Source: Spongospora subterranea | Taxonomy: Eukaryota > Endomyxa > Phytomyxea > Plasmodiophorida > Plasmodiophoridae | NCBI GenBank assembly: GCA_900404475.1 | Contig: OUQQ01000310.1 | Location: forward strand, 1-22,635 | Length of the DNA stretch: 22,635 nucleotides | Reading direction: 5' to 3' | Shown here: piece after piece, positions 1 to 11,164 of the stretch | How the letters are laid out: each line of letters starts with the position of its first letter | Position numbering within the stretch: position 1 is the stretch's first letter | Made by a program: the position numbers and the translations under genes | Notes under the pieces: model-generated | Told to the model about the DNA's origin: nothing | Databases searched by the model: none | Seen by the model: the letters and a program-made list of their open reading frames with translations, nothing else

Positions 1-3000
1 TGCACAAAACAAAAATGATGCTGACCAAGAATTTAACGTTTTGTTGACTCGTATCGTTCAGCAACATCTGGTTTGAAACTACTCAGCGTCAGCACCGATG
101 GCGTTGCCTATGAGCGCCAGTTTCTTATTCCATTTTGGTAAGTTTTGGAATTTCACTAGGTCTGTATAATAATTTTTCGCTTTATTTTTCATTTTTAACC
201 GGGACTGCTCGTGTTGTTTCAACATCCGACGCCAATAACATGGCAAAAATTACATCGTGTTCTTTTGTTTGGTGGCCAGCTGAAAAATTGCGGGTAAACT
301 GCGATTGAGCCGTCTATAGCTTTTGTTATGTGAGCCTCATATCAACAAAGGAGCTCGTGCAGTTATCGGATTTTGCTTCTGACCTTAAAGTACTACAACT
401 TTGCCAAACCAGTGTTCTTCGAGCGGTGGGATTAGCTTTACATATTGCAAAATTCCGCTTATCTTACCAATTTAGATTTTGCAGACGAAAGCTCCCAACG
501 ATAGCAAGTCAGCGCTCGCATTATCATTGGTCTTCTTGAAGCTGTTGGATTCTGCTACCAACCAAGTATCACTCAATCGATCAGTACGGATAACTTCCCT
601 CTAGTCATGTTTCTTATGGTTCCATTCTTCAAAAGGAATCCATTACTCGTACAAACTTAGTATTGCACTATGTGAAATCGCTGTTCTTGTTCGCCAACAA
701 TTTTGTTCAAACTCCAAAACTTTGCACTGAATATCCCTGTGAACACGTATTCGGAATTCGTAGAATGTTCGACAGGGAGTTCACTGTCAGGTGGATTTGT
801 CACTTTGTTGATACAATCGTGCAGTCGTTTAATCGGCATGCCAAACCAATCTCAATACTGGTGGGCGTAACGGAGGAGGATATTTAAGTACTCTATCAAG
901 CTTCATCGACGATATTTCCCGATATACTCCGAAACGATATCCACTGCGAGATTTTTCTGGTATCAACGTGGATGGGAATTCGTCTGAATCTCCAGCTGAG
1001 CAGTTATTCCGTTTCATTGTACCTATAATTAATAAAGTCTCCGTCGAGATGCGAATTCTGCCATCGATTCCGGCTTCAATTCCTTTCAACTAAGTGAGTT
1101 TTGTTCGAAATTTTTATCTTTCGACCAATTTAGATATACGCTTAATTCATATCTTAATGGCGAAAAGACTCCAGTTCAGAGCCAATAAACTACTGACGAA
1201 ACTACTCCATGTGTTATTGAAGTGCTGTCATCTCTATCTTGGGCATTGCAGCAGCCTGAAGATGCTACGAGCTTCGATGCCCCTACATATATGGTAAAGG
1301 TTTCTTCTTGGACCAACCTGAGGTTCTGCTGGATTCTATTTCAGGTTCAGCAATGAGCGATTGTTTGCGGTCAATGGCACCTGGTGTCGAGACGTTTTCA
1401 CATTCGATGAAATGCCTGCCTCATGACCCTCTTTTGACCGGATTAGTGCTGCTGGGAATGGAGAAGTCGTTGCGACTATACCATCTACCCTGAAGTGATA
1501 GATGTCGTCGACGGTTCAGTGATGCACTAACCGCCGACAAAGAGGCGATGAGTTGATTCGCAGAACCGAGCAGTGGAGGTTATGGGGACGGCCGTACCCA
1601 GACGCACAAGGCGAGCTCACCATTCCTGGAATTGTGACAGCGAAGGGCATCCCGAACGACTCTGTTCCGAAACGCCTAAACTGAACCGTCAACAACACCA
1701 ATCACCTCAAGGTAGATGGTATAGTCGCTCCATTCCCATCAGCACTAATCCGGTCAAAAGAGGTCGCATTTTCAATATCTCGACAGCTATTGGCTAGTTT
1801 TGACTCTTTTCAAGAAATTGTATGGAAAATACCGAGTCATAAATTCCGTTTTACTAGATGCAGTATCTACAAACAAAAAGAATTTTTTTTTTCTCTGCCT
1901 TCCTGTTCTGGGCGAGTTGGGATGGCGTTGTGATCGAAGGAGGACTTAGGCTCCTACGCCAATGTGTTTGGCGTGGAACGGGTTTGGATAGTTGTAAGGA
2001 TGTGCTTTTCTGCCCGAGTGGCGGGGTCGTCAGTGGTTTATAATCGAATTTGACACCCCAACAACCGTATTGCTTCCGACTCAAAGAAAACAGTCCCGAC
2101 TACGACGTCGCCAAGACACACATGTGTTGAAGAGCTTCGCCACAGAGATCTTCATTCACCGAAGAAACAAAACACACATGCTGAATGTGATCCAACTGAA
2201 CGCCCGACGGGTTGAACAGGTTTGCCAAGCGAGAAATCAAAGCAGCACGAGTTTATTCTGGCCGTAGATATAACAAGTATACGACCAGTCGCTGACGATC
2301 AGGGTCGTTCCGTTTATTCGAATTTGTATTTTGCAACGGCTACCCAGCCGTAAAAATTCACCGATGGTTGACAAAAAACCATATTATCGTACAGTAATTG
2401 AGAGCATCCACACAAAACAACACAAGAACACAGTTGATACGCTAACAGGTGTTAGATTGAACCTTGCAAGTACAATACCATGCGATTTTGAACCAATCTT
2501 TATGACATTGATTGTGATTGGAGCACCGAACGACAATATCTGAGATCGCTTTCCGTTTCCGTAGCGCGACCTAGACAGTTCTCATCATTACAGACCGCGA
2601 CAACGCCATCACAGCAACTGCCAGGTTCTAACCAATGTCTTTACGCTCTTCATTTTCTTGCAAGTCGCATAGAATTCGAGACGCTGTAAACCTCCAGATC
2701 TTCCGGTGTCCGTCGTCGAAACGAAAGGGACCAAACACTCATTGGGCATTGAACTGCTGTGCAATGCAGCAAACGCAATACCGAATGGGTGACACACGAG
2801 CCCGGAGTATGCATGTCTACGAGTTGCCAGAGATCAACGAGCGTGAGGACAAGGAAAAAAAAAAGAATACTGTACCTTATTATGTAACTGCGGAAGGAAT
2901 TCGGTGAAGTATCCTCAGCAAGTTACCATCAATCTGAACCTATCGTAAGGCACTCTTCACTCAAATGGCCGATTCAGAGTCATCAGATTTTGTTGTCAAT

Positions 3001-3055
3001 ATTCAGATTGGAGGATATAATTGAGGTCGCGCTCCGGCGTTAATGCTGCACTAAT
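1..3055. other. Gene-poor region with degenerate transposon-like fragments
   Basis: No intact gene is visible in these 3 kb; all open frames are short and none joins its neighbours by convincing splicing. Two plus-strand fragments look like remains of a mobile-element protein. Near 65-140 a frame reads LLSVSTDGVAYERQFLI, and near 735-790 another reads CEHVFGIRRMFDREFTV. Both resemble, from memory, motifs in large repeated transposase-like proteins of fungi, but the stretch between them carries stops in every frame. A short A-run lies near 2856-2865. I read the region as an old, mutated element; the family is not identified and the assignment is weak. Confidence 0.35.
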
Positions 3056-3459
3056 ATGAAGATGGCGACGATCAAAGTATTGATATCCGAGGCCATTGGA
3101 ATGGAACACAAGGTTGTCCGCTACTTGGCGCTGCGCGCAATCTCGTTCTCTGTGCAACTCGGCTCTGTCATTCACGTGAGTAAGCGCCTTTCATCCCACG
3201 AATATAACTGTGTTTTCGGGTTTGCATCGACACGTCTCTCTCTTTCCGCTTGACAGGCGCCTTCAGTATTGCCAACGTATTAGAATATATCTATCCCTCC
3301 AACATTCATGTGTCAAGCGGCTTTCGAATGTCCGAGGACAACATAACTTGTTGGATATGCACGCTGCTCGCGGTCAAGCCCCGTTATCAGCACTACATTC
3401 TTTCATCACGAACTGGCGTATTTCTGAATCGGTCAACTGTTAAGGAACTAGGTCAATGA
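3056..3459 (+). CDS. Possible small spliced hypothetical protein or gene fragment
   Basis: This is a tentative plus-strand model: exon 3056-3179, intron 3180-3256 (77 nt), exon 3257-3459, giving 108 residues. The intron has a strong donor (GTAAGC), a pyrimidine-rich 3' part and a TTGACAG acceptor, and the two frames join in phase with stops only inside the intron. An in-frame TAA just precedes the ATG at 3056. The product matches no family I recognise. A mildly hydrophobic stretch lies around the splice (LRAISFSVQLGSVIH, then AFSIANVLEYIYPS). It lies beside the decayed element at 1-3055, so it could be part of that relic. Every well-supported gene in the window is on the opposite strand. Confidence 0.3.
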
Positions 3460-4059
3460 TTGCTAATCAGGTCCTGTTGTTGAAGCAGTAGTGCTTGAAG
3501 TTGATCGACGCCCATGTTGTCAGTGGCCGGTACCTTTTCGGGTTGAAAACAGATGGAGTTGGGATGACATTGGATACATCATACGCTTTACCTCGCCCAT
3601 GACATCGCCCTCGTCCCGTCTCACTTAACCTTGATCTCGCCGCGCTCCTCCGTGTCAATCAACTCCTTGCTCCTACTGTACTCAGATTCCGTTTTCTGAT
3701 CCGCCCCATTTGTGTTTGGTCCGATAATCTACCTCCACTGACAACAGAAACGGCGATTAGCTCAAGTGATATTGGCCCAACAACACAAACAAATTCAAGC
3801 CATGATAAAGCTGAGAATCCTCTTCGAATTCCATTTCCATATTCTCATTCGATTAAATACAATAGAGTCAACGTGACGAACCGTTTGTGAATAGGTTTCT
3901 TCGCATATATTCAAGACCGTCATTCGCGATAGATCCTTCATGAAACAGACATTATTATCAAATCAGCACATTCTGACCAGATCAGGAAAAGGGTTACTAA
4001 ACAATGGTAGTGACCGTTCGAGAACTCATTCATTCCGTTGATTACTTCGACACCGCTGT
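3460..4059. other. Intergenic region, no gene seen
   Basis: The stretch lies between the tentative plus-strand frame and the 3' end of the coiled-coil/LRR gene. Only short frames occur. One plus-strand reading near 3535-3600 (RVENRWSWDDIGYIIRF) looks mildly protein-like but has no start, splice partner or recognisable domain. I see no RNA gene or clear repeat. Confidence 0.5.
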
Positions 4060-7000
4060 TTATTTTATAGGTTGCAATGACTTCAAAGAGTGTGGCTTCC
4101 TATATCTGGGTTTGCTTGCAGGTCTATCACCTGGTTTGCTACTCCTGTTAAATTTCTTTACTCTAGTATCTGCTATTGGCGACGGTGCGACGTCAGAAGC
4201 CACACCTATGTTTGGAGGCACTTCATTACTGGTTGTGGACAACCGAGATAATTGAGAACGCGCTCTCCCCGATCGTTTGCGAACCAACAGCTCATGAGCA
4301 TCCGGCATGAAATTTCCTGAATAGGTACTGATATCCAATATATCTGAAAGTGAAATCCATGTCATGTGCGATTGCGATACCTTTGGGATATAGATCTGGA
4401 TAAATACGGGGACTTTGATGATTTAACCATCATAGACAACGTCGGTGATGACGAGCGCTCATTTAAATTGTTTTTATCCCAGTCACGGCCAGATATGTGT
4501 GGAATGTGCTGGTCGTTTTCTAAAAACCGTGTGTCAGTATTCAAAGTAAATCTGACGTCTGATCGTGTCATACCTTGATCACGTCCATGCATCATGCGAA
4601 AGCAATTGGATTTGATCTTGTCTATATTTCGATCTACCTCTGCGCGCAGTGCTCCATCAACTACTGACTTTCCCTCTGCTTCTAACTTCGCCACCAACTA
4701 AATCACATTTTCAAGCCGATCAGAGCGATACAGTATGTATCTATCACCATTATACGCCAAACCTTATCTAAAGCATCCCCTGGCATATCATTGTTACTCA
4801 ACATTATGACCACTTCTCTCTGCGATATTTTCATTGCTATTTCAGGCAAATGCATCGGATCTGATCTGTGCCGCAACCGATTGATGCGATAATATATAGC
4901 CGAAACATGCTGGTTTGACCGCAGCCAAAGATATGATGAATGAACGGCATGAGAACTGATAAAATTGTCGGATAGATTGATAACCTGATATATTGGAAAC
5001 GGAATCATCATGTGAAAGTTTCAGTGCCTTACAGTAGTCTGCTTTACCTGAATCTGTGAAAAAGGATGGCATAACGATCGTATCAACAGACTGAAAGCCT
5101 GGTCGTGAACCTGATTATGGGATAGATCGAGATAGATCAAATCGGGATTAGCCGATATAAACGGGACTAAACACGATATGTGAGGAGTCGTCAACGATTG
5201 ATTCGAAAGGTTCAGGTATCTGATTGCAAACACAATAGGATTATGGTTAGAGGAATGAGGTTGATCACGATGGGATTGTGGGGGGTGTAAGACGTGTGTG
5301 GGGTGTGTGTGTGTGTGCTGACTGTGGACCCCATCACTAAACCACTCTAGCTGCATGACCATACTGTGCCATGACGTTACCTGATGCTGTTACATGATTT
5401 GTTACTGGAGGACAACTCAGGGTCCGTTTCTGATCCGGTTCCTGTTCTCAATCCCGGCCATAATATATAACACAGGTTTGTAAACGCTGCCATCGTCATC
5501 TTCGAGCATGAATCCCGGTCGCCAACACCCATGCAACTGACTTTTTCATCATTGTTTTCGTTGAGTCCGTTGGGGACAAAACGCGTCAAAGTCGGCTTCT
5601 TATGCTTCTCTTTTGCAAGATTGCCACCCTTCTTGGGTACCAACCTGCTGAATCGTTGCGCTATCTTCTCAATTAAATAAAAAGACGTTGCGGACGAGGC
5701 CATCTCTTCGAACGACTGTTCTGATATTTGTAATCTGCTCAACATGGCTATCATGTTCAATGTCAACTTGTCCTTTCCATTAAGTAATTTGTCAACTTCC
5801 TCCAGCGACAACGCTGGATATTTTTGTTCATCCTATTTGCAATGATGTTAAATCCCCATCCCTTTCTCCTTAACCAATCTTACCTCGTTCCTGTGGTGCG
5901 CAATATCTTGAAATTTGGAAAGATATTGTTTTTCTGTTTGGCGATGGAGTTTAATTTCTCCATCTTTGCTCCTAACCAAATTGATGAGTTTAGTTTGAGC
6001 TATGTTCAGCGATTCAACTTGAGCCTTTAATGATGTGATAGTAGTCAAGAGACCATTAACCTACATCTCAACAAAGTTATACTTCTCCTCGAACTCCCTC
6101 ATTACTCCATTACCTGTAGCTCAAGATCCTGAACCCTTTTCTGTCGAACACCTTTGACGCTCTTTTGGCTATGTATCGTCCACTGCGCGTCCTTATATTT
6201 GCTCATTATCTCGCTCATCATTTTCTCTTTAGATTTCAACAAATCCACCATTTTTTGCTTGATTTTTTCTTCAGCAATGAATTTTCTTCGAAATTCTTGC
6301 CCGGTCAATCGGAAGGACGTCGATTTATCTTTTTCTACCTTGAGCGTGGTTTCCATCTGCTTCTGTATCCGGTTGTCACGATCAAGCATCTAATCTTTTA
6401 TAGCTAAGTTTCTATCTCCCGGGTTGACCATACTTGAAAACGCTCTTTACCTGTTCTAAACTCTGCGCCCGATTTTCTAAGATCGCAATCTTCTTCGCTG
6501 CTGATTGAAGATCGTGCTCAGATTGGGATTTTGAATCATTCATTGCATTGAGTTGGTTCAATAGGTGGAATACCTATTCATGGGTTTTCATTGCCAGAAA
6601 CACACCAACAATTCTAACGATAACCAGTCATATATACCTTCTCGCTCAATAATCTTAACTGATCGTTGGCCTTACTCGACTCTGCCGTCATCTGGTCCAG
6701 TTTCCTCTGGCCTGTGTCCGCTTCCTCTTTCATTTTACTATTATCTGCTTTTAGCCTGCTCGCCTCTGTTTCAGCATCTTTCAAGCTATCCAATAGTACT
6801 CTAAGTTTATGTTCTTGTTCTGAAAGTCGTTCGTCCAGCCTCATATTCTCTGACCCTATCCTGATGCAGTCAGCGGATAGTGCCTCCGCCTCCGCTCGTG
6901 ATTGTCGAGCATTGTCCTCTAAGCACCAAGATGCCAACATCACGGGAACGACTCCTTAACAACCATGAAGAATCACCTTCTGTTTGTAGCTTCTGTAATA

Positions 7001-8072
7001 ACTGCACAGCCTTCGACTTCCACTCTTTCCTCTCCGCTTCATTATCTTCGTGTATTTTACTCAAACCTGCGCTTAACTTTTGTATCTCGGACCTGTATCT
7101 TGAGTTCTCAAAGTATATGTCTTGGAGCTCATCCCGAGCGCATTTCACTTTGACATTGATTCATCAGTACTATTAGAGCATTCCAACACAATACCAACCT
7201 TGTTTAGAAAGTTCCGATACCGTTATTGAAGTTGTTCTCGGATCTTCTTTATCGTTGATTTTAGTGACGCCGCACCTCTCTAATTTCTTGGCTATTTCTC
7301 GCGTCTCACCTTTCATCGCTGAGGATAAATCTGTCTCTAAGCGCTGTCTGGCCTCTTTCTCGGTTTTATATTTCTCCAGTAGCTCTGCATTTTCATTAAC
7401 CAATAACTGTATCTGTTCGTTTTTCAGTTGTAACTGTTCGTGGGCTTGGATCAACAGTTGACGTGATTGGTTGATATAGGGTTTGATTTGCCGTTCGGCG
7501 GTTGACCCTTCAAACTCATGTCTTTCGTCCATGACTTGAGTTTTTGAAACTACTGACTTGGGCCAACACCGGTATTGGCGCCTAATTGTCAGCACTTGCC
7601 ACTTCCATTTCTGAGATTAATTACGTACAGTTCAGTACGATCCAATATTAACACCATTGAACATCGTTCGACTTTGTCTATTTCTCGAGCTTGTCAGCGC
7701 TAACAGGCGAAGGGTGTGCTCCATCATAGCGCAAATTCCGTCATTCATTGCCCATTCTGGGCGTTGAGTTCTTTTTACTGGGGCGATGGTTCGTGCGATC
7801 TGCCCCAGTAGGTCAAGAAGCTCTTTAGGTGGCGCCCAACCTGAAAGAGAGGCTACCCTTGAAGTCTAATTCTCTGACCAGCTGCGGGAGAAGACATTGG
7901 GCGTGTATATGTCGAAGCTGTCTCGTCCTGGACGTAACTCTCTGGTATTAAAAGAGACAACTGATTACGATTTGAGTGAATCGATCGATTTGACACCAAG
8001 TTTATCTGTTTCATACTCTTGATTCGTGAGGGAACACCGACCTCCTTGTTTGCTGTTAGCGACATCCAACAT
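4060..8072 (-). CDS. Coiled-coil and leucine-rich-repeat protein, 15 exons
   Basis: Model from start to stop, minus strand: 8072-7997, 7960-7896, 7865-7639, 7581-7199, 7147-6977, 6918-6638, 6573-6451, 6389-6114, 6060-5884, 5832-5381, 5219-5048, 4984-4763, 4697-4574, 4519-4381, 4327-4060. The joined length is 3156 nt, about 1051 residues, in frame throughout. Residues ~1-145 are globular and unrecognised. Residues ~145-600 are heptad-rich coiled coil (for example QLKNEQIQLLVNENAELLEK). Residues ~742-815 hold three leucine-rich repeats 28-29 residues apart (RYLNLSNQSL, IYLDLSHNQV, QVINLSDNFI), the ribonuclease-inhibitor spacing. The tail from ~900 is basic and Ser-rich. It lies 366 bp downstream of DNAI2 on the same strand. 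The order (coiled coil, then LRR) is the reverse of LRRC45- or CEP78-type centrosomal proteins, so I do not name it. The first three exons, with 30 and 36 nt introns, are the least certain part, and the start could be further upstream. Confidence 0.75.
5294..5317. repeat. TG/CA dinucleotide microsatellite inside an intron
   Basis: The plus strand shows TG repeats interrupted by GG (about 3 and then 7 units). They lie within the 161-nt intron (5220-5380) that precedes the first leucine-rich repeat of the coiled-coil/LRR gene. The repeat probably explains why this intron is more than twice the length of the others in the gene. Confidence 0.8.
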
Positions 8073-8438
8073 CGACAGACACTAAGAGCGCAAGACGCCT
8101 CCATTTTCATGTCAATCGAGTAATGGGGTTATGAACTCGACAAGCGTAGAAGTGTTCAATAACTTGTCCAACAGCAATAACCAAGGTACGATGCTGTTGT
8201 GATCTCCATTCATGTTAGGTCTGAGACCTTTAATTATCCTGATGCAAGATGAGACTACCGAATACTACAACTGATGATTATAGTTCCGCATTTGAAGGGG
8301 CAGTCAAAAATATACAACTATCTACATTCGACAATGATATCACTGGTGCGATCAGCTACATTTAATCGTGTTGTTAATTCATCATTTTGTTGTTATTTCG
8401 TTTAATGTGAATGAATCAGTTATGATCATGCACCCGAT
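8073..8438. other. Intergenic spacer between DNAI2 and the coiled-coil/LRR gene
   Basis: About 366 A+T-rich bases must contain the 3' end of DNAI2 and the promoter of the downstream gene, since both are read from the minus strand. I see no canonical AATAAA on the minus strand just after the DNAI2 stop and no clear TATA box. An open frame entering from the right (ATG at 8110) is in a different frame from the chosen first exon and was not used. Confidence 0.5.
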
Positions 8439-10788
8439 CTACTGAGCTCCAGGTACATCAGCAGATGGCGATTCCTCTCCTTGTGCCCCAGTTCCGTCCG
8501 GTTCACCGTCTCCCTGATCTCTGGCGATCATCTCGTAGAACTGTTTCTCTATCTGAGCTAGATCGCTGCCCTTATTGTCGCTGCTCGATTGATCATTCGA
8601 TACCCCATCTGTCGAGCCGGACCCAACCGCAGCCTAAATGGGATCAAGGTTATCAAGCCATATCACATCATTTGACACCTTAGCTTTATCTACCTTTCCC
8701 GTCTTTTTCTCTCGCTTTAACTGCAATGCCCGAACTTCCAGGTTCTTCTCACGTTTATTCTCGCGTTCAAACATTTGGGCAATCGATGCCTTCTCGTTAT
8801 TTTGGGGTTCATACAGACTAGGGCAGACCTCGAGCAGAGTTGTGCTCCCTGTATCTCAAATGTGAACCCACGAGAACCATAGCATATCAAACGAACAAGA
8901 AAATATACCTTCAGAGGCACCGACGGCGACTAATCGCCCCTCATTTTGTACCGATATAGATGTAAGACTGGCTTCTCCAACCTGATTCGATGGCAACCTA
9001 ACTCAGGTATCCAAATTGAGTAATCGTCAACCGGATCTTACTCGTGTTGTATAGACCGGATCGTTGTGGCGATAGAATAGATCCCAAACATCCAAAGTTC
9101 CGTTCAACTTTGTAGTATAGAATACACCAGGTCGTGTAGGTGACCAACACCCCGCTGTTAAATACGATTGCTCATATCGGGTCGACAGGATAGGCGACTT
9201 GAGATCCTCCATCCAGATACGAGTTGTCCAATCCCCAACCGACATGAAGAACTTGAGATTCAGCGGATTTCTCTATCGCACAACAGTCAAGAACTGGTGC
9301 GATATCCCGGTTGGGAAATGATTGTTGATCACACCAATCCTTACCGATACTGAATAAACCGGTCCATGATGACGACCTGTCTCCTCTCCATATATCATTC
9401 GTATCGATTTCTGGCTGTCGAAGTCCTTCTTCGCTTTCCGCTCAATGTTCAATATCGTTCCTTGTTCAGTTCCAACCAAGAACCTGGTAGCTCCAGCATC
9501 CGATCTGTATTCTAGTGCGGTCCCACCGAAATGTTCTGATTCCGATTCTGGGTCCGACATCAGCATTGAATCAGTTGGCCCTGATACGATCAATTGATGA
9601 TCGGTATGATGGTCCTGGATCAACAATTGACCGACCTGAGGCTAATTTCCTGATATCCCACCATAATATATGGCCATCGGTTGATATTGAACAACACTCA
9701 TTTCCTGAGCGACTCTGAATCCATTGGATCTGATAAACCGGATCGTGATGGGATTTCTCCACAACAGATTTCTCCACAGGTAATGATCCTGTTCACCATC
9801 ATCAATTGTTGGGAGAAGGTGTCGGTCACGACCCGATATTGATCAGATCACACCTTTACGAATATCCCAGAACCCGATCAGACCGTTATAGCTCCCACCG
9901 ACGAGATAATCGGCATTCTTGGGATTATATGTGATGGAGCATAATGGTGACGTTGGGATCAGTTCAAGGGATGGATTGGTTGGATTATTAACATCCCATA
10001 TATATGAGGATACAGGCAGATCTTGGGGCATCTGTTGAAATGATAAAACCGCATATGACACTATGGATGAAACAGGTGCCGGTTAGCGACAATATCAATA
10101 TTGGTTCAGGATGGGGTCTGGGGTAAACCTGCCAGTTTTGAAGCGCCATCTGGATGCCACGATATCTGTGTGGCTGATCGCCTAATTGGATTAGGATCAC
10201 GAAAGACAGTTAGGGTCTTAGCGGATGGCGGTTCAGGAGAGTGATCAACAGTCATTCCTGTTGGTGAATGTGGTCAATACTTACAGATGATGATGATGAT
10301 TAGGGCAGACCCCGCCCCCCGTGTACCTGTAAAGTACTCATCGTACATATCGATTGTGTTGTTCTGCATCACCACCTTCTCTGATATCGACACAAGGGAT
10401 TTGATTGATGTCCGATATGAATCCTCATTTTCAACACGACGAAGGTGCCTCTCTCGTTCCTTGAATTCTGACGAGTTCACCTCTTTTGGCCATCCACCTT
10501 CATTAACAACTTTCAGCACCAAATACAGTATTAATGGACGAGATGACGAGGACCTTCACTATGGAACATGATTTGATCTTTTTGGACAAACCTCTCAGTG
10601 TTTACTGAATGTTCCGTCATCTGTGGTATACACGATAGCTGTGATGAGGTTATTGCACGAGGAGCCCATTGTGGATTAGGTCCAGGGATTGATGGTATCG
10701 ACTCCATTATATACGATGCAACATCCTCAAATGCTGGATGTTTACCGAACTCCTTCCTCTTCTTGATGTAATCATACGATATCTCCAT
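8439..10788 (-). CDS. DNAI2: Axonemal outer-arm dynein intermediate chain 2 (DNAI2/IC69 type)
   Basis: This is a WD40 intermediate chain of the outer dynein arm; with DNAI1/IC78 it anchors the motor heavy chains on axonemal doublet microtubules. Exons: 10788-10554, 10497-10327, 10257-10129, 10060-9854, 9788-9636, 9580-9345, 9272-9042, 8981-8909, 8848-8679, 8633-8439. The joined CDS is exactly 1800 nt (599 aa), close to the animal and Chlamydomonas proteins. The N-terminus [15 protein letters not shown] matches the family start, which fixes the ATG at 10788 over upstream in-frame codons. Further signatures are EHSVNTERF (~55), GGWPKEV (~79), [13 protein letters not shown] (~143-155), SYIWD (~198), GFWDIRKG (~240), LWWDIRK (~290), FLVGTEQG (~330), GDWTTRIW (~390) and LDVWD (~437). 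The tail is the charged helix ([10 protein letters not shown]) followed by an acidic end. Introns are 45-72 nt. It is clear evidence that the organism makes motile cilia. Confidence 0.97.
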
Positions 10789-11164
10789 ATCGCCCGAGCA
10801 ATATCGCTCGGCAAGGTGGTGTTGGATTGGCCCTTGTCCAGAGCAGCTCAGCAACTGTGGGTCAGTTGAAGAGCGTGAACGCCGTTTGTCACTTGTCAAC
10901 CTTTGAGCAGTGTAGTCCCTGTGAGGGGAAGGAGGATTGACCACCACCCCCTGACTGGGCACAAGTCATAAAGTGGCCAACTGATCTGGCAATCATTGGG
11001 GGGATGATATTGACCAAGGGATGTGGCAACCAACCGGTGGATGATTACTGACATCGGGGGAGAAGTATTGATTTATATGTGATGGAATAAACAGGTGATC
11101 GATTCCGAACAATGAAAAGTGACCTGATATTGACGCGATAAACAATACCCAATATTATACTATA
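10789..11164. other. Intergenic spacer, LSG1 to DNAI2
   Basis: This stretch should hold the LSG1 3' end and the DNAI2 promoter and 5' leader. An open frame continues upstream of the DNAI2 ATG to 10962 (Ser/Arg/Pro-rich) but does not belong to the family, so I treat it as leader or chance. No TATA box, repeat or RNA gene is evident. Confidence 0.5.

Noticed and set aside
5021..5362. Separate LRR gene starting at 5362
   Set aside because: Bases 5220-5380 behave as an intron: the GTAACG donor and CAATCAG acceptor join NSI and RYLNLSNQSL in phase, making one gene with the coiled coil.
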